Origin: an uncultured Oscillospiraceae bacterium
GTDB lineage: Bacteria > Bacillota > Clostridia > Oscillospirales > Oscillospiraceae
Reading direction: 5' to 3'
DNA length: 64,000 nt
Assembly: GCA_947632005.1 (NCBI GenBank)
Contig: CANRNU010000002.1
Location: forward strand, 1-64,000
Below are positions 8,541 to 16,681 of the stretch, piece by piece. The notes beneath the pieces are model-generated. The model was not told where the DNA came from. It did not search any database and saw only the letters and a list, made by a program, of their open reading frames with translations. Made by a program: the position numbers and the translations under genes. Every line of letters begins with the position of its first letter. The stretch's first letter is position 1.

Positions 8541-9356
8541 ATGAGAACAGCATTATCCATCGCTGGGAGCGATTCCAGCGGAGGCGCCGGTATCCAGGCC
8601 GATCTGAAAACGATGACCTTGAACGGCGTATTTGCCATGAGCGCCGTCACGGCGCTGACGGCCCAGAACACCACCGGCGTGCGGGACATTTTGGAGGCGA
8701 CGCCCCTGTTTTTGCAGGAGCAGATCGACGCGGTGTTCGAGGACATCCGTCCCGACGCGGTGAAGGTGGGTATGGTCTCCTCCGCAGCTCTGGTGGAGGT
8801 CATCGCAGAGCGGCTGGCCTTCTACAAGGCGGAGAACATCGTGGTGGACCCGGTGATGGTGGCCACCAGCGGCTCCAGCCTCATGGAGACGGACGCGGTG
8901 GCGGCCCTGAAGGCGAAGCTGCTGCCCCTGGCCGCGGTCATCACCCCCAACATCCCGGAGGGGGAGGTCCTCGCCGGCATGTCCATCCGGGACGAGGGAG
9001 ACATGGAGACCGCCGCCCGGGCCATCGGAGAGGAGCTGGGCTGCGCCGTGCTCCTGAAGGGCGGTCACGCCGTCAGCGACGCCAACGACCTTCTGTGGTC
9101 GGACGGGACCCTTCGCTGGTTCCAGGGCAAGCGCATCCACAATCCCAACACCCATGGCACCGGCTGCACCCTCTCCAGCGCCATCGCCGCCAACCTGGCC
9201 AAGGGCTTTGCGCTGGACGCGTCCGTGCGCCGGGCCAAGGAGTATATCTCCGGGGCCCTGGGGGCCATGCTGGACCTGGGCCATGGCCGGGGCCCCATGG
9301 ACCACGCCTTCGACCTTCAGAGCCGCTTCGGGAAGGAGGCGCAGGAAAATGGGTGA
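8541..9356 (+). CDS. thiD: Hydroxymethylpyrimidine/phosphomethylpyrimidine kinase ThiD
   Basis: ALSIAGSDSSGGAGIQADLKTM; NTHGTGCTLSSAIAANLAKG. Confidence 0.95.
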   Translation: MRTALSIAGSDSSGGAGIQADLKTMTLNGVFAMSAVTALTAQNTTGVRDILEATPLFLQEQIDAVFEDIRPDAVKVGMVSSAALVEVIAERLAFYKAENIVVDPVMVATSGSSLMETDAVAALKAKLLPLAAVITPNIPEGEVLAGMSIRDEGDMETAARAIGEELGCAVLLKGGHAVSDANDLLWSDGTLRWFQGKRIHNPNTHGTGCTLSSAIAANLAKGFALDASVRRAKEYISGALGAMLDLGHGRGPMDHAFDLQSRFGKEAQENG

Positions 9357-10515
9357 AAAGCGCACGTCCCTGCGGGAAAACGGCCTCATCTGGTTCGGGG
9401 CCGGCGTGTCCATCGCGGAGATCCTGACGGGCACCTACTTCGCGCCCCTGGGCTTTGGAAAGGGCCTGGCGGCCATTTTGCTGGGCCACGTCATCGGCTG
9501 CGTGCTGCTGGCCCTGGCGGGGCTCATCGGGGGCCGGACCCGCAAGAGCGCCATGGAGACCGTCAAGATGAGCTTCGGCAGCCGGGGCGGGCTGTTGTTC
9601 GCCCTTTTGAACATCGTCCAGCTCCTGGGCTGGACGGCCATCATGATCTACGACGGGGCCCTGGCGGCGGGAGGCGTCTGGGACGCGGGCCGCTGGGTCT
9701 GGTGTCTGGTGATCGGCGGGCTCATCGTGATATGGCTGCTGATCGGCATCGAGAACCTGGGCAGGGTGAACACCGCGTCCATGGCGCTGCTGTTTCTGCT
9801 GACATTGGTGCTGAGCTATGTGATCTTCTGCAAGGGCGGCGAGCTGAATCTCACCGGCGAGGGCATGAGCTTCGGCGCGGCGGTGGAGCTGGCGGTGGCC
9901 ATGCCCCTTTCCTGGCTGCCCCTCATTGCCGACTACACCCGGGAGGCGAAAGAGCCCGCCAAGGCCACGGCGGTGAGCGCTGTGGTCTACGGCGTCGTGA
10001 GCTGCTGGATGTACGTCATCGGCATGGGCGCGGCCATCTTCACGGCGGAGGCGGACATCGCCGCCATCATGGTGAAGGCGGGGCTCGGTGTGGCGGGCCT
10101 TCTCATCATCGTGTTCTCCACGGTGACCACCACATTTCTGGACGCATGGTCCGCGGGCATCTCCAGCGAGTCCCTGTCGGCGAAGCTGTCCGGCAAGTGG
10201 GTGGCCGTGGGAGCGGCGGTGCTGGGCACGGCAGGGGCCATCCTCTTTCCCATGGACGACATCACCGACTTTCTCTATCTCATCGGGTCTGTGTTCGCGC
10301 CCATGGTGGCCGTGCAGATCGCGGACTTCTTCTTCCTGCACCGGGACGAGAGCGGCCGGCCGGTGGACTGGATCAATATGGCCGTATGGGTGCTGGGCTT
10401 TGTGCTGTACCGGTATCTCATGACGGTGGACATCCCGGTGGGCAATACGCTGCCGGACATGGCCGTCACCGCGGTGCTGGCCATTGCGGCCCACAAGCTG
10501 CTGGAAAGGAAATGA
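9349..10515 (+). CDS. cytX: Hydroxymethylpyrimidine transporter CytX
   Basis: NCS1 permease, GAGVSIAEILTGTYFAPLGFGKGL; thi operon context. Confidence 0.9.
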   Translation: MGEKRTSLRENGLIWFGAGVSIAEILTGTYFAPLGFGKGLAAILLGHVIGCVLLALAGLIGGRTRKSAMETVKMSFGSRGGLLFALLNIVQLLGWTAIMIYDGALAAGGVWDAGRWVWCLVIGGLIVIWLLIGIENLGRVNTASMALLFLLTLVLSYVIFCKGGELNLTGEGMSFGAAVELAVAMPLSWLPLIADYTREAKEPAKATAVSAVVYGVVSCWMYVIGMGAAIFTAEADIAAIMVKAGLGVAGLLIIVFSTVTTTFLDAWSAGISSESLSAKLSGKWVAVGAAVLGTAGAILFPMDDITDFLYLIGSVFAPMVAVQIADFFFLHRDESGRPVDWINMAVWVLGFVLYRYLMTVDIPVGNTLPDMAVTAVLAIAAHKLLERK

Positions 10516-10519
10516 GCAC

Positions 10520-11155
10520 ATGAAACGCTGCGTCATCGTGGGCGGCGCGCCCATTGAAAACTACGGGCGTCTGCGGCAGGCCCTGTCGGAGAGCGACTAT
10601 CTCATCTACTGCGACGGGGGCCTGCGCCACCGGGCGGGGCTCCGGCGGGAGCCGGACCTGATCGTGGGGGACTTTGACTCCCACCCGGACCCCGGTCTGC
10701 CGGCGGAGACCATCCGCCTGCCCCGGGAGAAGGACGACACCGACACGGTCTTTGCTGCCCGGGAGGCGCTGCGCCGGGGTTTTCGGGACTTTCTCCTGCT
10801 GGGGGTCTTCGGCGGGCGTCTGGACCACACGATGGCCAACGTCTCCATTTTGCTGGCTCTGGATAAGAAGGGAGCATCGGCGGCGGCCATGGACGAGTAT
10901 TCCCAGCTGTCCGTCGTCTCCCCCGGCCATCCGGCCTGGGTGCCGGACACCTGGCCCTACTTCTCCCTGCTGGCCATAGGCGGGCCCGCCAGGGGCGTTG
11001 CCATCACCGGGGCGAAATTCCCCCTGACGGACGGGGAGATCACCGGCGAGTACCAGTACGGCGTCAGCAACGAGCCCCTGCCCGGCCAGACGGCCAGGAT
11101 CACCCTCCGGGAGGGAAGCCTGCTCCTGGTCAAGGTGGAGCGGGACTGGATATGA
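10520..11155 (+). CDS. thiN: Thiamine diphosphokinase
   Basis: CDGGLRHRAGLRREPDLIVGDFDS; EKDDTDTVFA. Confidence 0.93.
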   Translation: MKRCVIVGGAPIENYGRLRQALSESDYLIYCDGGLRHRAGLRREPDLIVGDFDSHPDPGLPAETIRLPREKDDTDTVFAAREALRRGFRDFLLLGVFGGRLDHTMANVSILLALDKKGASAAAMDEYSQLSVVSPGHPAWVPDTWPYFSLLAIGGPARGVAITGAKFPLTDGEITGEYQYGVSNEPLPGQTARITLREGSLLLVKVERDWI

Positions 11156-11159
11156 GAAC

Positions 11160-11188
11160 ACGCGGACGGGGATGAGACCCTGTCCGCG
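11160..11188 (+). terminator. Terminator of thi operon
   Basis: ACGCGGAC..GTCCGCGT hairpin followed by CTTTTTG. Confidence 0.75.
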
Positions 11189-11259
11189 TCTTTTTGTTGT
11201 AACTGCCGCCGGTTCGTGGTAAGATAGGGATATCAGGCTCGTCAAGGGAGGAAGAAGCT

Positions 11260-12948
11260 GTGGAGAAAGGAAAACGGAAGCTGCATCTGCCAAAGGGCCG
11301 GGTGGGAAAACTGCTGTTCAGCGTGATCGTCACCGCCCTGGCGGGGTTCATCTACTTTTATGTGTCCCTGCCCGCCATCAACTTTCAGGACGGGGAATTC
11401 TATACCTTCCTCATCTTCCTGTGCGCCGTCTATATCCTGACGGTGGTGCTGACCGCGGTCCGGACGAAGGAGGAGCAGGTGGTGCGCACGCCCCAGCAGA
11501 AGTTCTGGGACGGGTTGAAATTCATCAAGACCCACTGTCTGCCTGTGGGCGTCCTGCTGGTCCTGGTGCTGGCGGCGGCGCTGGTGGGCAAGCTCATCTC
11601 CATCCCCATGTTCCGGGCGGGAGCCTACCGGGAGCTGCTGGACGTACAGACGGCGGACTTCGCCGAGGATGTGGCCCAGATCTCCTTCAGCGAGATACCC
11701 ACCCTGGACCGTACCAGCGCCAACTATCTGGGGGACCGGCAGATGGGCACCCTGAGCGACATGGTGAGCCAGTTCGAGTACTCCAACGACTCCACCCAGA
11801 TCAACTACCAGGGCCGGCCCGTGCGGGTGGCCCCCATCGACTACGCGGACCTGTTCAAGTGGTTCACCAACCGGCGCGGCGGCCTGCCCGCCTATGTGGT
11901 GGTGGACATGGTGACCCAGGAGGCCAGTGTGGTCCGGCTGACGGAGGGGATGAAGTACGCCTTCTCCGAGCCCCTGAACCGGAACGTGATGCGCCATCTG
12001 CGGTTCCAGTATCCCACCATGATGTTCTCCACGCCGGAGTTCGAGATCGACGAGGAAGGCCATCCCTGGTGGATCGCCCCCCGGCTGGTGAAGACCATCG
12101 GCCTGTTCGGCGGCAGGGACATCCGGGGCGCGGTGCTGCTGGACGCAGTCACCGGCGAGAGCCAGTATTATGAGACGGTCCCCACCTGGGTGGACACCCT
12201 GTATACCCCCAGCCTCATCATGGAGCAGTACGATTACCACGGCACCCTGGTCCGGGGCTTCATCAACTCCATCCTTGGTCAGCGGGACGTGACCATGACC
12301 ACCGAGGGATATAACTACATCGCCATGAACGACGACGTGTACGTCTATACCGGCGTGACCAGCGCCAACGCGGACCAGTCCAACCTGGGCTTCCTGCTGT
12401 GCAACATGCGCACCAAGGAGACCCGCTACTACGAGGCCCCCGGCGCCACCGAGACCGCCGCCATGGCCTCCGCCATGGGCGTGGTCCAGGACCTGGGCTA
12501 TACCGCCACGTTCCCCCTGCTGCTCAACATCTCCGACCAGCCCACCTACTTCATCCCCCTGATGGACGCCACCAACCTGGTGAAGAGCTATGCCATGGTG
12601 AACGTGGCCCAGTACCAGATCGTTGCCACCGGCTCCACGGTGCCCGCCTGCGAGCGGACCTATGTGGGGATGCTGTCGGACCGGGGCGTGGTCACGGGCG
12701 GCGGCGTGCCGGAGATCCAGGATGAGAGCACCGGCTCCATCGCGGAGATACGCACTGCCGTGCTGGACGGCACCAGCTGGTACTATATCCGCCTGGAGGA
12801 TGAGGACGTGTTCTACTCCATCTCTGCCAGTCAGGACCAGAACGTGATCGTGCTGAATGTGGGCGACCAGGTGACCATCCAGCACGCGGCCCCGGAGGAG
12901 GGGGCAGGCTCCGCCATCCTGGAGGCGTACAGCGTTGCGGTGAAATGA
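11260..12948 (+). CDS. Membrane-anchored hypothetical protein
   Basis: 562-aa ORF with N-terminal TMs, RBS ggaggaag, terminator after. Confidence 0.8.
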   Translation: MEKGKRKLHLPKGRVGKLLFSVIVTALAGFIYFYVSLPAINFQDGEFYTFLIFLCAVYILTVVLTAVRTKEEQVVRTPQQKFWDGLKFIKTHCLPVGVLLVLVLAAALVGKLISIPMFRAGAYRELLDVQTADFAEDVAQISFSEIPTLDRTSANYLGDRQMGTLSDMVSQFEYSNDSTQINYQGRPVRVAPIDYADLFKWFTNRRGGLPAYVVVDMVTQEASVVRLTEGMKYAFSEPLNRNVMRHLRFQYPTMMFSTPEFEIDEEGHPWWIAPRLVKTIGLFGGRDIRGAVLLDAVTGESQYYETVPTWVDTLYTPSLIMEQYDYHGTLVRGFINSILGQRDVTMTTEGYNYIAMNDDVYVYTGVTSANADQSNLGFLLCNMRTKETRYYEAPGATETAAMASAMGVVQDLGYTATFPLLLNISDQPTYFIPLMDATNLVKSYAMVNVAQYQIVATGSTVPACERTYVGMLSDRGVVTGGGVPEIQDESTGSIAEIRTAVLDGTSWYYIRLEDEDVFYSISASQDQNVIVLNVGDQVTIQHAAPEEGAGSAILEAYSVAVK

Positions 12949-12967
12949 TCTGATAGCTGAACGAAAG

Positions 12968-12998
12968 GCCGGCGGGAACTGTGTTCCCGCCGGTCTTT
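12968..12998 (+). terminator. Intrinsic terminator
   Basis: GCCGGCGGGAAC tgt GTTCCCGCCGG TCTTTT. Confidence 0.8.
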
Positions 12999-13078
12999 TC
13001 AGGCGAAAAAAGTTTTTGTAACGTTTTGGACGGTCGGATTGTCTAATGGATGTCCGAAGGGAGAGAGGGGGTGCGGCC

Positions 13079-13591
13079 ATGACGAAAAAACGGCGGGAGC
13101 CGGACATATCGGAGGCGGTGCTGTGCGCCGAGTACGAGGCCGTGTACCGCTACGCCCTGGGTCTGTGCCGCAGCGAGGCGGACGCCCAGGACGTGACCCA
13201 GGAGACCTTCGAGCGGGCCATGCGGGCCGGCGGGTCCTTCGCCGGGGACAGCAGCCTTTATACGTGGCTGTGCGCCATCGCGAAGAATCTGTGGCTCAAC
13301 CGGTGCAAGAAGCTGGGGCGGGAGGTACCGCTGGACTGGGACGCCGCCCCGCCGGGGGAGAGCGCGGAGACGGCGGCGGAGGTCCGGGACGAGGCCATGG
13401 CCGTCCACCGGGCGCTCCATGGCCTGCCGGAGCCCTATAAGGAGGTGTTCTCCCTGCGGGTGTTCAGCGAGCTGTCCTTCGGGGAGGTCGCGGGCCTGTT
13501 CGGGAAGACGGAGAGCTGGGCCCGGGTGACCTATCACCGGGCCAGGAAGATGCTCCGGGAGCGATTGGGAAAGGAGACCGGTCATGTATGA
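13079..13591 (+). CDS. ECF-type RNA polymerase sigma factor
   Basis: Region 2 YALGLCRSEADAQDVTQETFERAMR; region 4 LPEPYKEVFSLRVFSELSFGEVAGLFGKTESWARVTYHRARKML. Confidence 0.92.
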   Translation: MTKKRREPDISEAVLCAEYEAVYRYALGLCRSEADAQDVTQETFERAMRAGGSFAGDSSLYTWLCAIAKNLWLNRCKKLGREVPLDWDAAPPGESAETAAEVRDEAMAVHRALHGLPEPYKEVFSLRVFSELSFGEVAGLFGKTESWARVTYHRARKMLRERLGKETGHV

Positions 13592-14378
13592 AAATGAACA
13601 TGTGAAGCTGTCCTGTGAGATCGTGAAGGACCTGCTGCCCCTGTATCACGACAGGGTGGTCAGCCAGGCCACTTCAGCGGCGGTGGAGGAACATCTGGCG
13701 GGCTGTGAGAGCTGCCGGGAGGAGTACGAGGCGCTGTGCGACGCCCTGCCGGAGCAGGAAAAAACGCCCTCCACCAGGGAAAAATTCCTGGCCATGGTGC
13801 GAAGGCAGAAGAAAAAACGCCTGCTGGCCCTGGCCCTGGCGGTGGTCCTGGCGGTGGGCGCCGTGGCCGGGGGCATCGCGGCCCTGAGCGAGCTGTGCCT
13901 CGTGGACCTGAGGCCGGCCCAGTATGAGGTGAGGAAGGTCTGCCGCATCGACACGGAGGAGGGCCCGCAGCTCTTCCTCCTGTGGAACGACACCTGGGGC
14001 GGCTATGCCAGTATCACCGACAGGAAAGAGGTACGGGAGGGGGAGAAGAGCGTGCTGGCCGTCCACAAGCGGCGGCCCCTGCTCACCTGGGGCACGGGCG
14101 TGGGGCACGATCACTCCCAGTGGATGTTCGTCCCCGATGACCAGGATTACAGTGCCGTCACCTTCAACGGGGAGACGGTGTGGACGGCGGCGGAGACGGA
14201 AGAGGCCCCCGGCTTCGTGTACGAGCTTTGGGACATCGAACAGCAGATGCGCCTGGACGGAGGCGGCGCGATGGGCTATGAGTTCGCCGAGGAGTATGTG
14301 TATCTGAGCTATAACGGCCAGGAGCAGTACTGGTCCTGGGACGGGGGACCCCTGGAGGGATCTCCGGACGGGGAATGA
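13584..14378 (+). CDS. Anti-sigma factor, zf-HC2 domain
   Basis: LSCEIVKDLLPLYHD...EEHLAGCESCREEY, single TM; overlaps sigma gene. Confidence 0.9.
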   Translation: MYENEHVKLSCEIVKDLLPLYHDRVVSQATSAAVEEHLAGCESCREEYEALCDALPEQEKTPSTREKFLAMVRRQKKKRLLALALAVVLAVGAVAGGIAALSELCLVDLRPAQYEVRKVCRIDTEEGPQLFLLWNDTWGGYASITDRKEVREGEKSVLAVHKRRPLLTWGTGVGHDHSQWMFVPDDQDYSAVTFNGETVWTAAETEEAPGFVYELWDIEQQMRLDGGGAMGYEFAEEYVYLSYNGQEQYWSWDGGPLEGSPDGE

Positions 14379-14450
14379 CGAGCGGCCCGGCAGAGGAGGC
14401 GTCCTCTGCCGGGCTGAAGCTTTCAAAACGGCGTCCGCTGCGGTCGGGAG

Positions 14451-15812
14451 CTACGTTCTCACCGCCCGGCCCAGGCCGGAAGATACGATGCAGCCGTCCC
14501 GGGCCGCCGGGGTCCCGCCGAGCAGGACCAGGTCGATGCCCTCCGGGGGACGGATGGGGTCGGCAAAGGTGGCGGTGTCCCGGATCTTTTCCGGGTCGAA
14601 GACCACGATATCCGCGTCCGCGCCCACGGCAAGGGTGCCCTTGCCCTTCAGACCGTACCGCCGGGCGGGCATGGCCGTCATCTTTTCCACCGCGTCATAG
14701 AGGCGAAGCCTGCCAGGGCGGACATACTCCGCGATGAGCCGGGGAAAGGTCCCGGCGGCCCGGGGATGGCCCTGCCCCAGGTGCATGGTGGCGTCGCTGG
14801 CCAGCATCACCGCCGGGTGGGTCAGGGCCAGTTCCACCTCCGCCGGCTGCATCACATAGCAGACGGTCCGGCAACTGGGGAATTCCCGCCGGACCTTCCG
14901 GAATATCTCCTGGGTGCAGCGTTGTCCCTTGTACTCCCCCTCGCACAGCTCCAGCGCGTCGTAGCCGCAGCCGTAGCGCTCCAGCCAGCCGTCGTCATAG
15001 GTGGCGGAGCCCAGGCCCGTGGAAAAGGCGCTGTAGGGGTAGCAGTCGCACATGATGTCCGCGCCCCGGGCCCGGCGGGCGTCCACCGCCGCCAGGAACC
15101 GCTCCATCTGTCCGAAGCCGGCCATGCTGCCGATGTGGGACACCTCCGCTGGCACGCCCAGGGCCTCCGCTGTGTCCGCGAACTCCGCCAGCGCCCCGAA
15201 CACCGCCGCCGCGTCATCCCGCAGGTGACAGGCGGCTGGCTTTCCGGTGCCCCGGAGCACGGACATGGTCCGCGCGAGCTCCTCCGCCGTCGTGCCGGGG
15301 GCGTAGCGGATGCCGTAGGATATCCCCGCGCAGCCCCGGTCCAAAGCGTCCCGGAGACTGTCCGCCAGGGCGGATATCTGCCCTGGCGAGGCGGGCGCGT
15401 ACTCGTCCCCCGCCCCGGAGAGGGCCCGGAAATATCCGTGCCCGGCTAGCATGGCCACGTTCACAAAGGCCCCGTCCCGGTCCACGATGTCCAGATAGTC
15501 CCCGGGGTCGTATACGTTGGCGCCGCAGTTGCCGCCTGCCACGGTGGTCACGCCCATCCGGAGCATGTTGGCAAATACCGCCCGGTCCGGGTCGGAATAG
15601 ATGCGCCCGTCGGGCCCCACCGGGTCCTCGTGGACATGGATGTCCACAAAGCCGGGGCAGACCACCCTCCCGGCGGCGCAGATGCGCTCGTCCGCCTCCG
15701 GTTCACCAGCGCAGACTGCCGCGATCTTACCGTTTTCAATGAGGACGTTCAGCCGGCCGTCTGTCCCGCTGGCCGGGTCGATGACCTGCCCGCCGTATAT
15801 CAATGTTCGCAA
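14451..15812 (-). CDS. Amidohydrolase (N-acyl-D-amino-acid deacylase/dihydroorotase-like)
   Basis: RVVCPGFVDIHVHEDP; composite metal-site motifs; VGADADIVVFDP. Confidence 0.88.
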   Translation of the reverse strand: MRTLIYGGQVIDPASGTDGRLNVLIENGKIAAVCAGEPEADERICAAGRVVCPGFVDIHVHEDPVGPDGRIYSDPDRAVFANMLRMGVTTVAGGNCGANVYDPGDYLDIVDRDGAFVNVAMLAGHGYFRALSGAGDEYAPASPGQISALADSLRDALDRGCAGISYGIRYAPGTTAEELARTMSVLRGTGKPAACHLRDDAAAVFGALAEFADTAEALGVPAEVSHIGSMAGFGQMERFLAAVDARRARGADIMCDCYPYSAFSTGLGSATYDDGWLERYGCGYDALELCEGEYKGQRCTQEIFRKVRREFPSCRTVCYVMQPAEVELALTHPAVMLASDATMHLGQGHPRAAGTFPRLIAEYVRPGRLRLYDAVEKMTAMPARRYGLKGKGTLAVGADADIVVFDPEKIRDTATFADPIRPPEGIDLVLLGGTPAARDGCIVSSGLGRAVRT

Positions 15813-16009
15813 AACGACGCCTCCCCAAAACAGAATGCTGACACATTATAATCCAAACTGCGGCAGACGGATAGGGTAAAACCTGCCCGGAATATTGCGT
15901 TTCGTGCCGGGGAGCCCCGGGATCTTGCAGGCGGGGCTTAACATTTCCCGGTTTCTATGGTATGATTTGCCATATAATCCATCGTCAAAGCCGGAAGGGA
16001 GGGCGCGCC

Positions 16010-16681
16010 ATGGGACCGGTACTGACCGTCATAGACCGGGGGGAGGCCCTTCGCTGTCTGGGGTGGAAGGGCGGCCCTGTGCCGGAGGAGCTGGGCGATA
16101 TGCTGGACCGGTGCGAGGCGCTGGTGCTGGATACGGTCCGGCCCCGGACGGTGTGGCGGCTTTTCGACCGGGCCCCGGACGGGACCCTGACGGGCACGGG
16201 GTTTTGCCCGGCGGGAGAGGATATCCGGGCTCATCTGGCCGGGTGCAGCCAGGTGATACTGATGGGAGCCACCCTGGGGGCGGAGGCAGAGGCGCTCATG
16301 CGCCGGACCCAGGTGGAGGACATGGCCCTGGCCGTGGTGATGGACGCCTGCGCCAGCGCGGCCATCGAGAGCGTGTGCGACAGCCTGTGCGCGGACCTGG
16401 CGGCGGGCTTTGCCCCCCGGTATCTCACCGACCGGTTCAGCCCCGGCTATGGGGACATGCCCCTGGACCAGCAGAGGGAGCTGTGCCGGGTGCTGGACGT
16501 GGGCCGGCGCATCGGGGTGACGCTCACCCCCAGCGGGCTCATGCTTCCCCAGAAGTCTGTCACCGCTCTCATCGGCGTGGCGGATACGCCCCGGCCAAAG
16601 CGGGCCCGGGGCTGCGGCGGCTGCGCCATGGGGGAGAACTGCATCTATCGCAAGGAGGGGAAGAGCTGTGGCAGAACATGA
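16010..16681 (+). CDS. Vitamin B12-dependent methionine synthase activation-domain protein
   Basis: Adjacent to metH; VILMGATLGAEAEALMRR, DACASAAIESVCD. Confidence 0.85.
   Translation: MGPVLTVIDRGEALRCLGWKGGPVPEELGDMLDRCEALVLDTVRPRTVWRLFDRAPDGTLTGTGFCPAGEDIRAHLAGCSQVILMGATLGAEAEALMRRTQVEDMALAVVMDACASAAIESVCDSLCADLAAGFAPRYLTDRFSPGYGDMPLDQQRELCRVLDVGRRIGVTLTPSGLMLPQKSVTALIGVADTPRPKRARGCGGCAMGENCIYRKEGKSCGRT

Noticed and set aside
11242-13107. 621-aa minus-strand ORF opposite the 11260 membrane protein
   Set aside because: Shadow ORF; the plus strand has RBS, TM segments and terminator.
15850-16009. Possible cobalamin or SAM riboswitch upstream of the metH locus
   Set aside because: No recognisable B12-box or S-box sequence elements by eye.
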